Assembly: GCF_018687715.1 (NCBI RefSeq)
Contig: NC_056755.1
Location: forward strand, 38,869,501 to 38,933,500
From: Carya illinoinensis
Lineage: Eukaryota > Streptophyta > Magnoliopsida > Fagales > Juglandaceae
Length of the DNA stretch: 64,000 nucleotides
Direction: 5' to 3'
The position numbers and the translations under genes were made by a program. Of this stretch, positions 34,294 through 44,054 are shown piece after piece. Each line of letters begins with the position of its first letter. Position 1 is the stretch's first letter. The notes beneath the pieces are model-generated. The model had not been told where the DNA came from. It saw only the letters and a program-made list of their open reading frames with translations, and did not search any database.

Positions 34294-34943
34294 TTGTTAT
34301 TTACTAGGGCAGATTTATCTTTCTCTGTGAATCGAGTGTGTCAGTACATGCATGCTCCTTGTATCTCTCACTGGCAATCTGTTAAGCGTATTTTACGCTA
34401 TCTAAAGCATACATTGGATTATGGTTTGCAAATCACTCCATCTCAGTCTCCTGCACTAGCTGCCTTCTCTAATGCTAATTGGGCCGGGTGCCCAGATGAC
34501 AGAAAATCAACTGGAGGCTATTGTGTGTTCTATGGTAAAAATCTGGTTTGCTAGAGTCCAAGAAATAGGCCACTATTGCACGGTCCAGCACTAAGGCTAA
34601 ATACAAAACTTTGGCTCATGCAACTTGTGAGTTAATCTGGATGCAGTCACTTCTATTTGAACTGAGTATTTTTTTGCTCAAACCACCTACTCTCTATTGT
34701 GACAACTTGGGAGCCACTTACCTCTCAGTGAACCTAGTTATGCACTCTCACATGAAACATGTTGATATTGATTTTCATTTTGTTCGGGATCACATTCATC
34801 CCAAAACTCTTCAAATATCCTTTCTCTCAAGCAAGAATCAACTTGCTAATATTTTTACGAAACCTCTTTCAGTCTCAAGGTTCTGCACACTTCGGTCAAG
34901 CCTCACAGTCCTTCCAGGACTGCTTGGCTCATAGGGGGATGCA
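34294..34943 (+). pseudogene. Copia RNase H and polypurine tract
   Basis: Reads KRILRYLKHTLDYGL, then FSNANWAGCPDDRKSTGGYC. The Asp usually present in FSDADWAG is Asn (FSNANWAG), which would remove a catalytic residue. It continues ATCELIWMQSLLFEL, LYCDNLGATYLSVN and HVDIDFHFVRD. A stop at 34552 splits it. AGGGGGATGCA just before the LTR at 34944 is the polypurine tract. Confidence 0.88.
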
Positions 34944-35166
34944 TGTTAACCATATCACCAAAGATGCCATGGACAGCTCAAACTCTGCACCACCTCAGCA
35001 TACAAGAATAGAATAGTCTATAATATATTGTGTATTGTCATATATGTCCCTTACGGTTACAAGAATATTCAGTCTCTTATGTGTATAAATACAACCACTG
35101 TACAAGCAGAATTACAATCAATAATATACACAGTTTTCATATTTCCACTTTTATCTTGTTTCTATT
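34944..35166 (+). repeat. 3' LTR of the copia element
   Basis: 223 bp, same length as the 5' LTR, about 12 substitutions and no indels by eye. LINE-4 RNase H sequence follows directly. Confidence 0.9.
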
Positions 35167-35214
35167 TAATGTTGATGGTTGCAGCCATGATAATCCGGGT
35201 TGTGCAGGAGCAGG
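35167..35214 (+). pseudogene. LINE-4 RNase H, short segment between copia and CACTA
   Basis: Reads NVDGCSHDNPGCAGAG, the conserved start of LINE RNase H with its first aspartate. It connects WLKF before the copia element to SVVRNKDV after the CACTA element. Confidence 0.85.
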
Positions 35215-35400
35215 CACTACAACAAAAAACATATTTTGGGACGAAAATTTTCATCCCAAAATATATCGATTTCGTTCCGAAAGATTTTTTGGGACGAAAA
35301 AATTTCGTCCCAAGCTCGTCCCAACATCACTGTCCCAGAAGATATATTGGGACGAAAAACACAATTTCGTCCCAAAATATATCTTTTGGAACGATTTTGA
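35215..35400. repeat. Left terminal region of the CACTA element (GGGACGAAA repeats)
   Basis: The 14-bp terminal repeat is followed by several copies of TTGGGACGAAA and its complement TTTCGTCCCAA, arranged as nested inverted repeats so the end could fold into hairpins. The right end (45670-45850) has the same motif family in inverted orientation. Confidence 0.85.
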
Positions 35401-35407
35401 AAGTGAC

Positions 35408-35765
35408 CGTTCGATACCGTTCGAACGATGCTTTTTTTTGTCACGGTTAAAATTCGTCCCAGAATGGCGTTCGAATGCTTCTCATATACCGTTCGAACGT
35501 CAATGTTTGTTTTGAACGGTTATCAAGATACGTTCAAACGATCAGTAGAAATACGTTCGAACGTTAAATGAGACGATCGAACGGTATAAGAGATCGAACG
35601 GTGATGATCAACGTTCGAACGATATGGTAATGTCATGCGTTTGAACGGTTTTTTGAGCATCTGGTATCGTTCGAACGGTTTGCGAGTTGACGTTTGAACG
35701 TTACATTATCGTTTGAACGGCATGCCCATTAATGTTCGAACGTGACTTTGTCGTTCGAACGGATA
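35408..35765. repeat. Left subterminal cluster of CGTTCGAACG palindromes
   Basis: Six exact CGTTCGAACG sites (starting 35418, 35490, 35554, 35612, 35668, 35752) plus about ten variants with one or two changes, such as CGTTTGAACG, CGTTCAAACG and GATCGAACGG. Spacing is 50-85 bp between exact sites. Subterminal repeats of CACTA elements are binding sites for the TnpA-type protein. That this palindrome is the site here is inference. Confidence 0.85.
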
Positions 35766-35952
35766 TTATTTTTATTAAAACCAATAATTATAAAAAAACT
35801 AAATAGACATCCATATTATTTGAAAAATATAAATTAAGAACTGTTTAATTACTCACAAAAGTTTTATAATAAGTGCGAAGAAATAAATAACCATAAAACT
35901 AGCATTGTTCATACATAATTAGATAATGTCATAAGCTAGACGTAAAAAACCA

Positions 35953-37458
35953 TCAGTTGGTTGGAGGCCTGTACTGTTGCATAAGCTGTTGCATTTGGAG
36001 TTGCATATCTCTCCTGAACTCTGCTTGTTCTTCTTCATGTTGTTTGAGGCGCATCTCCATGTCTCCTTGTCTCGCCAATTGAGCCTCTAACTCTTGTTGT
36101 TTTGCAATCAATTCTTCAATTCTACGATTCGCATTCTCTTGAGCTATAGAGGCAGACCCGGAAGAAGAGGAAGAGGGAGAAGGTTTTACACAGCGACCCA
36201 AACCCCTCAAATATCCTGAACGTTCACCCAGAACTTGTGTAAAAATCTCAACATCTGTATTTGAGGAATTTTGATCTGACGCAGATTCAGCACGCAGGGC
36301 AACCATTTTATCCTACACATAAGATAAAGAGTTAATATCATCATAAATATTCAAATATATTTATTTAAAACAAATTATAATACTTACATAATTTTCACGG
36401 GCATCAGGATGACTCCACTCTCCATTACGATTAGTATGTGATGCAGCATATAATTTTGTCAGATCATAATTGGCATCTGAATCTTGCTATAATAAAGATT
36501 TGTTAAGATATAAAGTCATTATGATTGATATATTCAGTTAACTATATACAAATGAAAGAATAGCAATACCAATTTTTTAGAGAGGCGGTGGAAAGATCTT
36601 GAGCCTGCATGATGAGTAATCTTCAATTTTGATCTATTTGTTTTGTTTATAGAACTTCGCTCCTACATAAGAATTGAAAATATTAGAAAGCGAAATTAAA
36701 AATAGGACTAAAATAATTAAATTAATTATACCTTATATGATGAATCCTCAAACATGTCACAAAGTTTTTCCCAATCAGAAGGTTGCACATCTTGAAAAGG
36801 ATGTTGGCGTGCTTCTTCACTATTCTCAAACTTATTATAATGCTCATGACACCTCGCCTTATACTTGCGGAATGCATTACTCATAAGCTCTTCCACAGTT
36901 TTACGCTCCTCTCTCCGACCAAAATTTATTTCGAAATCATCCTTACAGACAAAAGTTTGGACAAAAATATTATCATTTATAATATTCTAACTTTAAAGTA
37001 AAATAAAATTATAAGTCCAATTAAATTTCATTTATTAAACATTACCAAACAACGCTTCTTGATAAGGTCCTTAACATCTTGGGGGACTTTCTTCCATGAA
37101 CTTGTTGCCAAAGGTGCATAAGTTCGTGTAAGAGCACCCACATGCGATGCAAGCCAAGCTGCTGGTTGTCCTTCGCCTCCGGTATGTTCATCAAGAATGT
37201 TAACTTTGATCTTACCCACCTTACGATATTTTTCCAACGTCACGCCTCTCGTAGTGCCTCGACCTTGACGAGATTGTACTGTGAAGTCATCATGATATAT
37301 AACATTATAATCAATTTTCTATTATAATCTTAATTAATAACTTTTATGACTATTAGAATTTTACCTTGTTCTGTAGAGTCAATCTCTAATGGTGAGTCTG
37401 AAGGAGAGCTAGGAACAGGTGGAGATGGGTTGCGCACTTCCTTTCTCTTCGGAGGCAT
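35953..37458 (-). CDS. TnpA-like (Transposase_24, Ptta/En/Spm) protein of the CACTA element
   Basis: Six exons on the minus strand, 37458-37365, 37278-37046, 36941-36732, 36662-36570, 36486-36388 and 36312-35953, all with GT-AG borders and continuous frame, giving 362 aa without a stop. It starts MPPKRKEVRN. Residues around 32-110 contain RGTTRGVTLEKYRKVGKIKV and TYAPLATSSWKKVPQDVK; then come FRKYKARCHEHYNKF, SDWEKLCDMF and NRNGEWSHPDARENY, the pattern of the plant Ptta/En/Spm transposase family. The C-terminus is a Gln/Glu-rich coiled coil (about 270-355) likely used for multimerisation. By analogy with maize TnpA it would bind subterminal repeats and bring the ends together. Its start lies 74 bp after the TnpD stop, so co-transcription or alternative splicing of one message is likely. 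Confidence 0.88.
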
Positions 37459-37532
37459 AATTTCAAAAAACTGATACAATATTCATTAAGTAAAATAGTG
37501 CTCATCATCACGTAATGTGAAAATATAATTCG

Positions 37533-40500
37533 TCAATCACTATCTGTATCAGTATCATTTGACAATTCAGTCTCATCTTCTGTAGATAGTTCAGATGAAT
37601 CAACACTTTGCTCAAGTGTCGCATCAACAATTTCAGCCTCAATATCTTCTCTATTCAATGGAATCATCTCATACTGGCTCAAATCCACAAACAAATTAAA
37701 GACGGGCTGACTCTCTTGGTATGCTTCTTGAGTAGAGGCATCATCTTCTTCTTCATCTCGCCCTTCTGCCTGAGGGATAACATCATATATATTTCTTGGA
37801 GCATATTTTTGTACTACTCGCCATTGAGTTCCCAACTTCGGGTCATCTAAGTAGAATACTTGAGATGCTTGAGAAGCTAAAATAAATGGATCATCCTCGT
37901 ACCATTTTCTTGATGTATTAATACTCAAGAAATATTCATCATCACGGACTCCAGTTCGAGGATTGCTTAAATCCCACCAATCACACTTAAACAGATACAC
38001 TGCAAGCTCCCCCAAATATTTCATTCCAATTATATCAACAATCACTCCATAGAAATCAATATTTTCTCCATCATGACTTCCCTCAACTAGGACACCACTA
38101 TTTTGTGTTTTCCTATAATGATCTCGATCTATTGTGTGATACCTACTACCACGAGAAATACATGCAGAATATCTTGTAGCCCGTCTCGATGGGCCACGCG
38201 CTAATGCATACAATTCATCTGATATATCGTTTGGATTATTGGCATGCATTTGTACAACCTACATATTAAGTAAAACGTCTATTATATCAATAAAAAAAAC
38301 AATCAATATTTTCTATTTGTATTGAATGAAGTGTCGCATATGTAATGTCATTACCCGTTGTTCAAACCATCTCGGAAACTCCTCTTCATGTTTCCGGTCT
38401 ATATCATTTACTCCTAGTTCCTTGAGCATGTTAATATGATCACTGAAATTGATGATTACGACATGTATTTTATATTATTAGAATTTTGCGAAAGTAAATG
38501 AGCGAATACTAAATTAAGAAAAGATTAATACTTACTTCAAGTAAATCTCTATGTCAGGGCAATTGTTCAGCACGTACCACTGAGCTTTCTCAAACTCTCT
38601 TCCACATAAGTCATAACCACGCACTGCACCAAGTGGACGTACTTGTTGGGAAAACACGGAAAACACATTTCGTTGTCTTGCTCTGTCAACGTCAAAGTTT
38701 CTTTCTGGCCGATCAAACCTAGTGTCAACTCCGTGGAAATATTTGGAACAGAAGGTATGCCACTCATCATCAATATATGCTTCTGCAATTGATCCTTCTG
38801 GGCGAGCTTTATTACCAACTGTTCGTTTCAACTTCCCAAGAAATCGTTCAATGGGATACATCCATCTATACTGAACTGGTCCTGCAAGTCGAGCCTCACG
38901 TGGCAAATGGACGGCCAGGTGAACCATGACATCGAAAAATGACGGTGGGTAAATACTTTCTAGCTTACACAATATGATGGGAATTTCCCGTTCCATTCGA
39001 TCCAAAGCTTCTACATTTAATGTCCGTGCACATAAGTCTTTGAAAAATAAACCCAACTCAGTCAAAGCCACGCGCACGTCTCTAGTCAAGTACCCACGTA
39101 TACCAATAGGCAAGATACGCTGCAAAAGGACATGACAATCATGACTTTTTAACCCAGTTATTTTCCAATCATTTGTTCGCACACACCTTGTCAAATTCGA
39201 GGCATAACCATCTGGTAATTTAATTTTCATTATCCACTCACAAAAAGTAGCCCTTTCATTCCTTGACAATGTATACCACCCAATCGGCATGTAAACGGAC
39301 GAACCATTTTCTTGCAACTGCATTTCCGGTCTTATTCCCAACCGCTTCAAATCCTTCCTTGAGTTTAATGTATCCTTCGTTTTTCCTTCAATTGACATCA
39401 ATGTTCCCAATACGGATTCGCATATATTTTTTTCAATATGCATAACATCAAGACTGTGCCGTAATTTTAACTTTGACCAGTATGGAAGATCGAAAAATAT
39501 ACTCTTCTTAGTCCAATTCAACTCAGAAGTAGCTCGTTTTCTCTTTCGTTGTTTTTTACCAAATTCATTACAACCAACATCTACAAATTGTGCAAGTAAA
39601 TCTTCACCAGACAAATATGGTGGAGGTTGGCCCCATTCAACAGTACCATCAAACATTTGTGAATTTCCCCGCCATCTATGATCACCAGGTAGAAATCGAC
39701 GATGACCCATGAAACATAATTTTCTCCCGTAAGTGAGCCATTCAGATTTAGTATGTTTGTTACATGTTGGACATGCCATTTTCCCCTTAGTACTCCAACC
39801 TGACAAGTTTCCATATGCTGGAAAATCATTTATTGTCCATAAAACCGCAGCATGCATCTTGAACGACTTGCCTGTTGATGAATCAAATGTGACAACCCCA
39901 TTCTCCCACAAATCTTTCAATTCTGCAATCAATGGCTGTAAGTGTATGTCTATATCATTTCCCGGCGATCTCGGACCTGGAATGAGCAAACTCATCATGA
40001 AATATGGATCTTTCATACACTTCCACGGTGGTAGATTATACGGCATAAGTACGACTGGCCAAGTACTGTGACTAGTACTCATGTTCCCAAACGGATTAAA
40101 TCCATCTGTTGCCAACCCAAGTCTCACATTACGTGGTTCTTCTGCAAACCATGTATGCTCCTTATCAAATTCCTTCCACACCTGAGAGTCAGCAGGATGT
40201 GATAAAATATCATCGTTTCTAACTCTGGCTGATGAGTGCCATATCATGTCTGCAGCTGTTGCACGTGACATATATAATCGTTGTAATCTAGGTGTCAATG
40301 GAAAGTGGCGTACTACCTTTTGCGGCACATTTTGTTTGTTAGATGTCCATCTTGACTCGTGGCATATGGGACATTCGTTCAACTGCTCATTCTCTTGCCA
40401 AAATAATATGCAGTCATTCTTACATGCATGTATTACGTTGTAATCAAATCCAAGTCCTCGTTTCAATTTTTTTGCTTCATAGAAGTTACGAGGAAGTGTA

Positions 40501-41093
40501 TTATCTGATGGCAGTGCCTCCTTAAACAACTCGAGTAACATATTGACAGCCTTAATTGATAATCGGCACATTGATTTTATGTGTAGCAGTCTTACGGTAA
40601 ATGACAACTTACTGTGTCTTCTGCATCCTGGATATAGCTCACGTTGTGACTCATTCCACAATCGTGCAAAAGTATTATGACCCCCATCATTTGAACTTGA
40701 TGTGTCCGTGCCACCTTCATTCATAAACATTCCCGCACCGATGTCACCTAACATTTCTTCCATATCCTCATCATACTCATCTCCAACAACATCTGGTTGT
40801 ACATCTTCATCGATAGCTTCTTCTTCATGTGGAGTATCGAATGAAGTTGGATATGGTTCCCCGTGTAAGACCCAATCAGTATAACCCTTGTCAATACCTT
40901 TTACAAACAGATGCTCTCTCACCAAGTCTATCTTATGAGAGCGCAAATTCCTACATGTATTACATGGGCATCTAATACGTCCATCACTATCACATGTACC
41001 CAATGCAAACTCTAAGAATTTCTTAACACCTTCAGCATATACGTTGTAATTCTGACCCAAACGATCGCTAACTCGCATCCAACTCTTATCCAT
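37533..41093 (-). CDS. TnpD/TNP2-like transposase of the CACTA element
   Basis: Three exons, 41093-38536, 38442-38355 and 38258-37533, with GT-AG borders and continuous frame; 1123 aa, no stop. The start MDKSWM is the usual beginning of the transposase-associated domain (residues about 1-77, CPCNTCRN). An in-frame ATG lies upstream at 41150. Transposase_21 (about 210-560) holds NDCILFW, CPICHESRW, GLATDGFNPFG and HSLDVMHIEKNICESVLGTL; the aspartates in TDGFNP and LDVMH are candidate catalytic residues. DUF4218 (about 648-797) holds SHDCHVLLQRILPIGIRG and FLGKLKRTVGN; exon 2 gives EEEFPRWFEQR. DUF4216 (about 950-1025) in exon 3 holds VIVDIIGMKYLGELAVYLFK. An acidic tail (TELSNDTDTDSD) ends it. 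It cuts and joins transposon ends in the nucleus. Full domain set and open frame suggest a functional enzyme. Confidence 0.93.
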
Positions 41094-41473
41094 GCTGACT
41101 ATCTTCATTATAAACAAGCACGTGTGCATCAACAAACAAGCATGTATCATGTATCAATCAAGGAGTATGCCACCTTACACCGGGTAGTTGGTCCTATCCC
41201 ATTCGGAACTGTAAGATCATAGTCGCAAACCTATCCTCTATAATCTGTCACGCCCAACAAAATTTCGGCAGCATATCCCCATAGTTCTCCAAATATGCTC
41301 GTCTGGTTGTGTGCACCGACTTATCCATCGTCGATACAACATCACCGAAACTGCATATCCGGAGAACAAGGGATAAATCTGCCAAAATCTTAATGCTGGA
41401 CGTATAACAGATATAGCTCGATAGTTTGCGAGAATGATCTTACAATTCCAAACTGTCCACTCTGGACAATTCA

Positions 41474-41513
41474 AGAGTTATCAATCTTTCAATTAAGGCG
41501 GATTGATAACTCT
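41474..41513. repeat. Perfect inverted repeat in the TnpD leader
   Basis: AGAGTTATCAATC and its exact complement GATTGATAACTCT flank a 14-base loop, so a transcript of the TnpD leader would form a 13-bp stem. It could matter for translation or splicing; no function is known. Confidence 0.75.
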
Positions 41514-41764
41514 CGAACGGGTCTAAGGCTAATATTGATGAACAAGCAATATAAGATATGCCAATATTTAACATGTATCAAACAAATAATTCAACATCAT
41601 AAATAATTAAGTTTTGTAACAAATCTTAGATGATTTGTAATTTAATTCATTCTCATTTGATTATTTGAATCTTTTAAGTATTTAAGTATTATTAAATGTA
41701 GATTATATATATTTAATTTTTAATTACACTCCTGCATTTAAAATGTTAATTATTTTAACACTGC

Positions 41765-42510
41765 CCAAGAAATCGTTCAAACGGTGTTCGTGACCGTTCG
41801 ATCTCCTATACAGTCGTTCGAACGGTACACGTACCGTTCGAACGGTTTACATCCAGAAATCACTCGTCTTCAACCTCCGAAAACCCCAAGTAATACAGTC
41901 CATATTACATCAAAAGATAGCAAAATATATGACTAACTCATGTAAGCAAACGAAAACACTTATATAAAAACTAAAATGAGGTCAAATTTAAGGAGAATAC
42001 CTGATTTGGAGAGATAAAGCTTCAAAAATTCCAAACGGTAAAAACTCTTCACCAAACGGTAAAAACAACCTCTTAATCCGAAAATATAAGAGATTGATAG
42101 GAGTTTGTAATATTTGAGGGCTAGATTGAAGAATAATGGCGTTGGTTGGAACAAAATGAGCGTGGGAGTGATGCTCGGTCGACTGAAACGAGTCCGAGAT
42201 TGTGAGGTTCTGTCGTGTAAATGCAGAACATTGCCGTTCGAACGGTTGTTTAATGAACGTTCGAACGTCAAATCGACTAGCGGGAAAAATTTCCCCCGCC
42301 GATTTGACGTTCGAACGTGAAAATATACGTTCGAAGGCTAATAATTAACGTTCGAACGGTTATATTATACCGTTCAAACGTCAAATCGATTAGCAGGAAT
42401 AATTTCCCCCGCTAATTTAACGTTCGAACGTTAATATAAACGTTCGAACGTACTATTAAACGTTTGAACGCCAATAGTAAACCGTTCGAACGTTTAATTA
42501 TATTGTTGCT
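41765..42510. repeat. CGTTCGAACG clusters upstream of the TnpD gene
   Basis: Two exact sites between 41810 and 41845 (TCGTTCGAACGGTAC, ACCGTTCGAACGGTT) and seven exact sites between about 42233 and 42500, with several variants (CGTTCGAAGG, CGTTCAAACG, CGTTTGAACG). A repeated phrase around AATTTCCCCCGC separates pairs of sites in the 42250-42420 part. Confidence 0.85.
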
Positions 42511-42519
42511 TATTGTATT

Positions 42520-43220
42520 TTTTTTGCACTATACCTTTAAATATAATAATTTCTAAATATACTATAGTTTAGAGCCATAGTAATATAACTATATAATATA
42601 TAATCAAACATATATTATATAGTTTAGTAACATATATAGTATAAAATATCATATTACATCTAATATAATCAACAAGTACTACATATATTAACCTATTATA
42701 TATAACATATATATGGTATCATAGCATAGGGTTATATGTATCACATGCATATATATAATGTTTATTTCTATAATATTAATAGTAGATATTTAATAATAGA
42801 ATATCTACTATTAATATATATAGTGTCATCTATACTAGTATATATATATGTGGTACTAGTTAATATCACATATAATATATATGTTATATAAATACATGAA
42901 CATGGCTTCATGTATATAGTAGTCTATATTATATTAATTATACTATATAATATAACTTATACTATATACTATATAATATTCAATAGTATAATATATTTTA
43001 ATTAAATATAATATAATATATACTATAAATTGCCAAAAAATTATATATATAATACATAGTGTTTAATAATATATAAGTGCATTAAATATATTGCATTTAA
43101 TATTTTTAACAATTAAAATATATTATAATTGAATTAATTATTATATTTAATATAATTAATACGGAATATTGCATTTAAATATTTGAAAACCGATTAATTA
43201 GGGATGGCAATCAATATTTA
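42520..43220. other. Extremely AT-rich block
   Basis: About 700 bp made almost only of A and T with many TATATA runs and no palindrome sites or reading frame. It separates the CGTTCGAACG clusters on the TnpD side from those on the accessory-gene side. Confidence 0.75.
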
Positions 43221-43227
43221 GTTAATT

Positions 43228-43273
43228 CGTTCGAACGGTATAACGTACCGTTCGAACGGTACTGCATATATAA
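43228..43273 (+). promoter_or_regulatory. Accessory-gene promoter: two palindrome sites and a TATA box
   Basis: Exact CGTTCGAACG at 43228-43237 and 43249-43258, then TATATAA at 43267-43273. The second site ends 8 bp upstream of the TATA box. A leader follows (CCGCCGTTGAACGCCGTCTT around 43340) with a plausible donor near 43400 (AACCGGTATT) and an acceptor TTTCAG at 44039-44044 just before the ATG at 44055. A protein bound at these sites would compete with or recruit the TATA-binding complex. Confidence 0.6.
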
Positions 43274-43661
43274 GCCCATCCCGACGTCATTTTCACGCAT
43301 TTCCTCCGTGAAAAAGCCTCCAAACCGTCGATCTCCGCCGTTGAACGCCGTCTTCGCCGCCGTCAACAGTGCCCACTCGAAGCCCCTACCTCTAACAACC
43401 GGTATTTTTCATTTTTAAAGCATTTTACCGTTTAGATTTAGGTTTTTGATAGATTAATTGTTTAAGTTAGGGTAAACCGATTTATACATCAAAATAATCG
43501 GTAGATTTGCATAAATCCATGTTAGGAACATTTATTTAGGTTTCTATTGCATTTATTTTGGTGTAAAATCCAGGGAATCGAAGGATTCCATGGATTTCAA
43601 TGGCCGAGTCGACTCGGCCTGGAATCCCGATCGACGAATATCGTTCGAACGCTATGCTTAG

Positions 43662-43867
43662 CGTTCGAACGTTATAACTTAACGGTCGAACGGTCTGTCT
43701 GTAACCGTTCGACCGTTACAGTAAACGTTCGAACGATATAAATCAACGGTCGAACGGTTTGTCTGTAACCGTTCGACCGTTAAGTTACATCGTTCGAACG
43801 ATATAACTAAACGGTCGAACGGTTTGTCTGTAACCGTTCGACCGTTACGGTAAACGTTCGAACGGTG
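43662..43867. repeat. Tandem array of three 64-65 bp units with nested inverted repeats
   Basis: Units at 43662-43725, 43726-43790 and 43791-43854, then a partial unit. Each begins CGTTCGAACG and contains AACGGTCGAACGGT, a spacer TTGTCTGTA (TCTGTCTGTA in the first) and ACCGTTCGACCGTT, which is the complement of the first arm. So each unit holds one palindrome plus one 14-bp-arm hairpin. It lies in the presumed leader intron of the accessory gene. Confidence 0.85.
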
Positions 43868-44054
43868 TTTAATATTATATTTATATTATTAATATTGATA
43901 TTGAGTGACATATTTATTGTTGATAATGTTGTTCAGAATGGCAAATATTATTAAATTGCTGTTTGTTTCAAACTACTGTAAATAGTTCTTTATTGTATTT
44001 TTCTTGTTAATGTTATATATCTAGTTTGTAATTATAAATTTCAGGTTGATTATA

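Larger units (their letters stand above)
30547..35166 (+). mobile_element. Ty1/copia retrotransposon with both LTRs (4.6 kb)
   Basis: LTRs of 223 bp at 30547-30769 and 34944-35166 begin TGTTAACC and differ at about 12 positions by eye (roughly 95% identity). The primer-binding site TGGTAATCAGAGCC (30771-30784) resembles the initiator-Met tRNA complement. The order gag, protease, integrase, RT, RNase H is that of copia, and size and order fit the Ale/Retrofit group, a tentative placement. A polypurine tract AGGGGGATG precedes the 3' LTR. Stops and frameshifts occur in every gene. No clean target duplication is visible, although LINE-4 continues immediately on both sides. Confidence 0.92.
41094..44054. 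promoter_or_regulatory. Central divergent control region of the CACTA element
   Basis: The region between the TnpD start (minus) and the accessory gene start (plus). It contains the TnpD leader, a 13-bp-arm hairpin (41474-41513), CGTTCGAACG clusters at 41765-41860, 42230-42510, 43228-43258 and 43642-43867, an extremely AT-rich block (about 42520-43220) and the accessory-gene TATA box at 43267. The minus-strand open frame at 41474-41238 (78 aa) resembles nothing I know and probably lies in the leader. Confidence 0.7.

Noticed and set aside
35028..35515. Open frames of 122-161 aa spanning the copia LTR and CACTA left end
   Set aside because: They cross two element borders and read through inverted repeats; chance frames.
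41238..41474. 78-aa frame upstream of TnpD as a fourth CACTA gene
   Set aside because: No domain pattern, lies in the probable leader of TnpD, and contains part of the hairpin region; kept as non-coding.
43662..43867. CRISPR-like array
   Set aside because: Three contiguous plant transposon repeat units with no unique spacers; the context is a eukaryotic transposon.
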